Of a DNA stretch of 64,000 nucleotides, positions 57,559 through 64,000 are shown one piece after another. Position numbers and translations under genes: made by a program. Source of the DNA: Crotalaria pallida (lineage: Eukaryota; Streptophyta; Magnoliopsida; Fabales; Fabaceae); NCBI GenBank assembly GCA_037953625.1, contig CM075655.1, positions 124,503,001 to 124,567,000 of the forward strand, in the 5' to 3' direction. Every line of letters begins with the position of its first letter. Position 1 is the stretch's first letter. A model generated the notes under the pieces. That model was given only the letters and a program-made list of their open reading frames with translations. It did no database searches and was not told the DNA's origin.

Positions 57559-57849
57559 CATGGAAGATAACTACGATTGTTTTTTGGCCAAAATTTATGG
57601 ATTGACATATATCTCTAACAAATCGTGGTATTCATGCATGCCACACTTAAATCTTTCTTTATCTGGCTAGTTCAATATCGCATTCACAATTTGAGTATAA
57701 AGGGACGCCTCGCCCGACAAAATGTTATTGAGAGGCATTATTCATCTATATAATGACAAAAACTGAATCTTGATTTGGTAGACAAACTTGACACTTCAAC
57801 CACAAATATTAATCATCGAATAAATAATTTGGTTGGTGTGTGAGTTTTT

Positions 57850-58364
57850 TTCTCTCCCAATTATATCTGGGCTAAATAAATAAATCTTGCCTTTGTGCAA
57901 GTGGTGTGGTTTTTCTTGTCCCAGTTTCATCTGGGTTTTGTTTTTATGTGTTTGAGTGTGGGAAGGCTTTTTGTTTGTCCAAATCTGATGACCTTTCTAT
58001 CTCCTCCAATAACTAGAAGATTGATATTTGGGACAGCTTTTCCCTTCCAGATCTTTGTCTTCTCCTCTGTCCAAGGGCTCTACCTCATCAGATATGAGAT
58101 TCTTTGTCGCCGAACTGTGCTTACTTCCGGCATTGATGATATAGTTATTTTGGAAACAAAGGCTGTTGAATCTCTTGTTAGAGTTCGAAGCTGGATGTTG
58201 ATGATGATCCTGATCCACAGAGAGTTTGCTGTTATGACTGAGTATCTAGTCTTTTTTAACAATTTTTATTGTATGGAAAATATGTGCTTTGTTATTGTTC
58301 TGTTGGATCTACTTGTACTATTTTCTGATACGAAATGATTTACATATTTTCCTTTAAAAAAAAA
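57850..58364 (+). mobile_element. Non-LTR-type retroposon tail, copy 2 of 2
   Basis: Ends in a run of 12 A at 58353-58364. Its body is a diverged copy of the minus-strand element at 28031-28604. The two share a segment with TCCAATAA and a GAGATTCTTTGTCGCCGAA-type block, and both keep a long open frame (57895-58338 here) in the same register. The 5' boundary and target duplication are not clear. Confidence 0.6.
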
Positions 58365-58999
58365 AAACTTAATTTAACAAAGGTATGCTTTTTATCCTTA
58401 TTATAAGTCATTACTTAGCTATATTATAAAGATTAAGAATAGTAATTATATTTCTTGAAACTTTAAAAATAAACTTTAACATTGTATTTTTACTTTCTTA
58501 ATTTGTATTGAAAATTTCATAATTGTATTATTTCATGTTAGTGAATAAATGACAAATAAAAAAAAAAGTCTTTTTGTTTTGCATATTTTCCTATTTTCAT
58601 TTTCATTTCACCGAAAATAAGAAATATTGTTAAAAATATGATTGGAAGGTTTTGATGAAAATATTTTATGAAAATGTTTCTTAAAAAAAGTTGAAAAAGT
58701 GAAAAACTTATAAATATTGTCTCCACCCTTTTTCCGTCAGCTGTTTTGAAAATATGTCTAAAAATACGGCGGCATGGCATGTAAATACAAGACAATTTAA
58801 ATCTATCAATAAAATGACATGTAAATATAAGACATTTTAAATCTGTCAAGAATATCATCAACTTTATGTGACTAACTTCCTCATTTTTTAATTAGTTAGT
58901 CTATAAAAATAAAATTACACAAACAATTAAACAAATTAATAGGCAATATAATTTTGTTTAGATTGTTCTTTATTCAATCATATATGATTAATTAAGGAG

Positions 59000-59036
<37 letters not shown>

Positions 59037-59072
59037 TTAAAAAAATATTGTTTTGAGGCTGATTAACACGGT

Positions 59073-59132
<60 letters not shown>

Positions 59133-62100
59133 GTATGTATGCATGCATGTGTATATATGTATGTATGTATGTGTGTGTGTGTAATGTTGTTTTTTTAAAT
59201 AATATATAATGTTGTTATGAAGCTTATTAACATGGCTAATTAAAAGTAATTAAATTATATATTTTAAAATTTAATTTATGCCTGAAAGATATCTGTGTAA
59301 TGGATATTTGGTATACTCATATTAGAACATCATATTAGAGATATCTGTGTAAATATACTCACCTTCATTAAGGGATCATTTGGTATAATGGATATTTTAC
59401 ATAAATGTAGTCATTTTTATCTATAGCCCTTCAAGATATAAATTTAAAACCCCTCTCTCATTCATGTATCCATTCCTTCTCTCATTCTAAGGTCTATATG
59501 AAAATCCATTATTTAAACCAAAAGAGAGGGGGAAGAGGAGGTAATATATGTAGTTTCGCTAAAAATCTATTCAAAACTTAAATCAAGTGTTTATCAATTT
59601 ATAAACATGGTTTATTTCTTTATCATTAAAAGCTAAGAAAAATTGTGGAGAATGCTTAAACCAAATACATTCTCATTGTTTTTTTTTAAATAGAAAATAA
59701 CAAACCAAACCAAACATATTTCTTGAAATTTCATTATCTTAAAATAAAAATTATTTTCAAGAAATGAAAATAAGAAACATTTTCGCAAACTAAATAGACT
59801 CTAAATATTTCATAAAAAATAAAAAATTCAAAATAACTCGTAAACAAAATCGAAAAATTATTTTAAAAAGGACTTGTAAATAAAACAAGATTATATAAAA
59901 ACTATACCAACTTAATTGGGTTTTAAGAGGCCTCTCATCCACGAGGCCTGGAGCCTGGGCCTTCACCATAATAACTGGGCTAATTCTCGGCAATGGTAGT
60001 TGGTACTTGCACCAATTTTAAGCCCTTTTTTTATTATATTTTTTGTTTCTGTTTTTAATTAAAAAAAATTGTTTGAGTTATAGATATTTCGGTTAGATTA
60101 GAAAAGATTATTTGATATTTTCGGTTTTTGATTACATCAAATTTGGAGTAGTTGCTAATTTATCTATATATAAACCAGATTCGTGTGTCGATTGGTGTAA
60201 AAAAAATCTATATATAATACTCTTTTGTCTTTTACATAAGATTTTTTTACAAATTTATCGGGTTGTTATTTATATGACACCGTTTAAATATTTAATGACA
60301 TTTATTTAGTTTTTTTCCACGAGCACGTATATTTATTAAAAAAATTCAAACCTCGAATTGTAATTATGGTATAGTTTAAAAAAATATATGAAATATTCAC
60401 GTTTCTAATACTATTAACGAAATTAACTACTCCTATCTTTTGTATGGACTGGAGAATATATAATAAGACATTCCAAACGAGCGCTCTAACGACACTTGCT
60501 TAAGAATATAAAAAACAAGGAGGTTAGTGATGAAAATTTAAGTGCAACATTTATAAAAAAAATGCTAAATTTGACATTTCCTTAGAAAAAATGACATATT
60601 TTGCTTTTTTAGTCAATACCCTTAAAACATTAGTTAACATTTTTCTACATGATATATTACCTTCGATCTTAATTATAAAGTATACTTAAACCGAATCAAG
60701 TATACCAATAAAAATAGTTAGTTTTCTTAACTCTTGAAGAAGATATTGTAACATTATAATTGTACCATCCAATTTTATATTTTTTTTTTTAAAATTCACA
60801 ATCATCAATGAACAAAGAAAAAATAGATAGGCAAAAAACATTTAATAAGAAAAAAATAATAATTCATGGGAAATGTAAAGTAACTTATATTTAGGAACAA
60901 AGAAATCTTCTAAAATGTAATTAAAGCCGATCTCATTGACTTAGGCCAAACTTGAAGGTTTAAGTCGTTCCAAGTCGATATCCTACGTCATAGTTTTAGT
61001 CATTGCATATATTTGCTCCGTTGTCTAACACAAAAAATCACATACTCCAAAGTATGACACCACTTTGGTTTTGGCCCAAACTTAAAACCTCCTAGGCACT
61101 CCTAGGCAAGTATAAATATCCCTTCTTCATATGTACACGGATACTTCTTTTGACTTACACCCTCTTTACTTCTCATGTTAGATCCTCTTTTTCTCTAATT
61201 CTAATATTTCTAACGTCTGTTCCCCCTCCCTATCAATTTTTGTATTGACTTAAGTATCGGATTGGATCACGTACAAGATTCCTTTACGGGAGTGGGTCAA
61301 GATTAATCCCCATCTGATATGATGAGTCAACATCCAACTCATCAACTCACCAAATCCAGTCAGCCTTCTTCCCGATGGAAGAACAAGGTGATGGTTAGTT
61401 TGGAAGTGGGTGAAAGTTGAATGTGACAGTGTTAAAGATTGAAGATAAGGAATAAGATGGGAAATTGCAAAAATGAAGTGAGTTAAAAAAAATTATAAGA
61501 TTTAGATGTTTTTTCTTTTAAAGAGCATTAACCAATAAAACCCAATACAATTATCGATAGTTGATTGGTTTTTTATATATAATGTCAGAAATTCGATCTA
61601 TATATAAATATGAAAAAAGTGCAAAACTCATTTTAATAATATGTATATCTTAAAAGGAATTAGTATTCGAGTACCCAGGAGAATATATCATATGTGCACA
61701 CGAAAAGAGCAGCAAAGAACTAGGAGGTTGATAAAGGGAAAATTGTACCCACTCCTATCCATCGCAGCATGGAAAAAAAAAAAAGGAAAAGAAGACGCTC
61801 TTTTTGCACGTGAAGTGCACTTGAATTTGCAGGCAACGTGGGATGTATATCGACCTAATGAATTAGTGTATGTAAAATGATGATGCTGACATGGAATAAA
61901 TACCGTAAAAAATAGACACGACAACTCGACGAGTGACCACTTATAAACTTCACAAACAAAGTCAAATTAAACACTTCCGCTAATTCATCCCCGAGCTTGC
62001 AATTAGACTACCATTATTATCATTGGTTATTACCACCCTCCACCTCCCCCCCGCCGCACCCAAATAAATCCAGAGAGAAAAAAAAATAAAAAAGAAAAAT

Positions 62101-62165
62101 CCAGAGAGAAAATCATTCATATATTTGAAGAGAGGATCGGATTCATTCAGAAACAACGCGCAGAA
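58365..62165. other. Intergenic DNA upstream of SDH1
   Basis: AT-rich, with microsatellites at 59006-59032 and 59080-59180 and no supported gene. The last ~130 bp (62040-62165) are C-rich then A/G-rich and form the probable SDH1 promoter and leader. AATCCAGAGAGAAAA is repeated there (about 62068 and 62098). Confidence 0.5.
59080..59180. repeat. Compound (AT)n-(GTAT)n-(GT)n microsatellite
   Basis: An AT run, then GTAT tetranucleotides, GCAT variants and a short GT run follow one another. Confidence 0.93.
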
Positions 62166-64000
62166 ATGTGGCGGTGCGTGGCTCGTGGACTTGGCGCTGC
62201 AGCTGCTTCCAACAGATCCACTCCCAGATCTCTCAGCTCTAGATTCTTCTCCGTATGATACTCCTCCCTCCTATTTCTTATTCTTATTTTACCAATCTTA
62301 GGTTTTCCATTTTTCCCCTTTCCCTTCCTTCATTTTCCCTATATCTATCCGATCATCATTTCCCCGACTGCATGTATGAATCAACTTGCCTTAATTCGAT
62401 TCATTCAGCTCTCAATTGATTCATTTCTTATGCTATCGATTTTAATTTGTTTTCTTCCTTGTAAGATTGCTTGTCTTGTTGAATGAAACAAAACTGACTC
62501 GTTTTTTTTTTTTTTTGGTTTTATTTTATTTTGTTGTTGTTGTTGTTGTTGCTGTGCAGAGTGGTGTAAATCCGTCGTATACGGTGGTGGATCATACCTA
62601 TGACGCGGTAGTGGTAGGTGCCGGTGGAGCAGGGTTGAGAGCTGCTATTGGACTTTCAGAACATGGCTTCAATACTGCTTGCATTACCAAGCTCTTCCCT
62701 ACTCGTTCCCACACTGTTGCAGCTCAGGTATCATATTCTCAATTCTCCACTAAATTGGTACTGTGGCTATTGTTCTGCTTTATGTTAGTTTGTTTTTCAT
62801 TATTTATAATTATTTTTTTAGCTAGTTTTATTGGTTCCTTTGGTTATTGTATTGTGATACGAATAATATTCATATATGTTGAAAACTTGAAATTATTCAA
62901 TATAGAAAAGTTAAGTGGATCAGAAAACACAAAGGAGGTTCCTAGCCGAGGGTAAAGTTATCTGAGTGAATGTTATTTTGGAATGTTGTGGTCAAAATAA
63001 TGTTAATATGGAATCAACTGAGATATATTACTACTCAAAAGAATAACACAACATTCCTAGTTGTTTTGAATTTCCAACTTGTAATTTACACAGTGATGAA
63101 GCAATAGATAAAATTGATCGCTTTTGTGTCACCCTTCCAAAGGAACATGAGAAATGGTTTAATTTTCATATATATTCTATAACTTATCTCATCAAAAGCC
63201 AACTTATATTTGAAATAAAAAAATTGTAAGTAAGAATATTAGTAAAACATAGTCTCTTATTTTTTGAAGCAATAAGACTATACGAGTAAATAAAGGCTGT
63301 TGGTGATGTATTCAACATTTCAACTCGATAAAATCATGAAATCAGGGGTAATTTCTTTCAGTTTTTATTCATCTCTTCGATGATTGTATTCATTAGTCAT
63401 TTGTAGTAGTTAGTTCTGTGATGTATATATCCCATAAATACTATCTCTTGGGTCATATTAAAACCGTCACAACACCACTTCATCTTGTTTTACATTTTTT
63501 TTAATTATTATTATTATTATTACTACTGCTACTTCGGTCTTTGGATAAAAAAAACCTGTTAACGAATATTTCTTTTCACATATGAATGAAGATTCAAGAG
63601 AAAACTTGTATGGATACAAACCAATGTCAATCATCAGATTGCATTAAATTAGGGTTAATTAGGGCTTCATTGTTTTTTTAGCTACTACTTTTTAGGAATC
63701 CAATGACTGATATTTTTTTTTGATAAGCTCCAATGACTGATATTGCTCGAGGATTCAATCAGCTCTATGCCAACTTTACTATTTAACGGTTTGAAGAAAC
63801 TTAACTTTTGAGATTTCCCATATCCTTGTGTTTTTTGTCTGCTTGTACTGTTAGTTTGCGAAATAAAAAGGGTAGGATGATGCACCGAAGTATATTAAAT
63901 TGGCATCTTGAGTCAAGCGTTGTTTTTTTCTTCTGAATACGATGGGGATGCTCATTCATGAGAATAAAATTACATACAGGGTGGTATCAATGCTGCGTTG
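62166..64000 (+). CDS. SDH1: Succinate dehydrogenase flavoprotein subunit, mitochondrial (3'-partial)
   Basis: Catalytic FAD subunit of respiratory complex II, oxidising succinate to fumarate in the mitochondrial inner membrane. Exons 62166-62252, 62560-62727 and 63980-64000 (continuing outside) give 92 visible residues. Residues 1-29 (MWRCVARGLGAAAASNRSTP...) form an Arg/Ser/Ala-rich, acid-free mitochondrial presequence encoded by exon 1. Then come YDAVVVGAGGAGLRAA, the FAD-binding GxGxxG fold, and RSHTVAAQGGINAAL, which includes the histidine that binds FAD covalently. The second intron is 1252 bp. The start is the first ATG after the leader and gives the expected presequence. Identification is secure. 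Confidence 0.97.

Noticed and set aside
57895..58338. Treating the 147-codon frame as a host membrane protein gene
   Set aside because: It is repeated at 28 kb inside an element with target duplication and A-rich tail, so it belongs to a retroposon.
61641..61880. 79-codon frame upstream of SDH1
   Set aside because: Short, AT-rich flanks, no domain; lies in intergenic DNA 300-500 bp before the SDH1 start.
1..64000. A coordinated gene cluster or new multi-gene system
   Set aside because: The five genes belong to unrelated conserved pathways with separate promoters; co-orientation alone is not evidence of a system.

Overview
The window is nuclear DNA from a flowering plant. Genes are intron-rich with GT-AG splice sites, intergenic DNA is very AT-rich, and MITEs, SINEs, LINE fragments and a Helitron are frequent. 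The proteins are closest to eudicot versions as I remember them. A legume is my best guess, but that is inference. Five protein-coding genes can be supported, all on the + strand, and I joined their exons by hand so that every reading frame closes.

Layout. (1) 460-3758: 3' part of the U1 snRNP 70K splicing factor gene; its 5' exons lie outside the window. (2) 4.8-13.4 kb: a transposon-rich gap with a Stowaway-like remnant, a Mutator-type foldback MITE with a 9-bp target duplication, a region of degenerate GCGGAA motifs, and a 4.8-kb Helitron (8603-13400). The Helitron carries a ~204-bp minisatellite and gene-like captured DNA. (3) 14059-19729: complete DDM1-type SNF2 chromatin remodeller, 15 coding exons, 761 aa. 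(4) 21926-23716: a two-exon gene for a 102-aa membrane protein. (5) 23.7-43.3 kb: a ~20-kb gene-free stretch of small transposons. These include Stowaway-like MITEs, foldback elements, tRNA-derived SINEs, a LINE ORF1 remnant fused to a SINE-like tail, tandem duplications and long hairpins. (6) 43334-48202: complete DWF4/CYP90B-type cytochrome P450 (brassinosteroid 22-hydroxylase), 8 exons, 490 aa, with a 2.5-kb last intron. (7) 48.2-62.2 kb: a second gene-free stretch with foldback elements, a ~520-bp tandem repeat, a second copy of the retroposon seen at 28 kb, and many AT microsatellites. (8) 62166-64000: 5' part of the mitochondrial succinate dehydrogenase flavoprotein gene (SDH1), running off the window.

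The five genes serve unrelated housekeeping roles (splicing, heterochromatin maintenance, an unknown membrane function, hormone synthesis, respiration) and do not form an operon-like system. I found no convincing novel multi-gene system. The most notable points are the Helitron ending ~660 bp upstream of DDM1 (a gene whose job includes silencing such elements), an exact E2F consensus in the DDM1 promoter region, the long RRM-splitting intron of U1-70K, and several transposon insertions with precisely readable target duplications.
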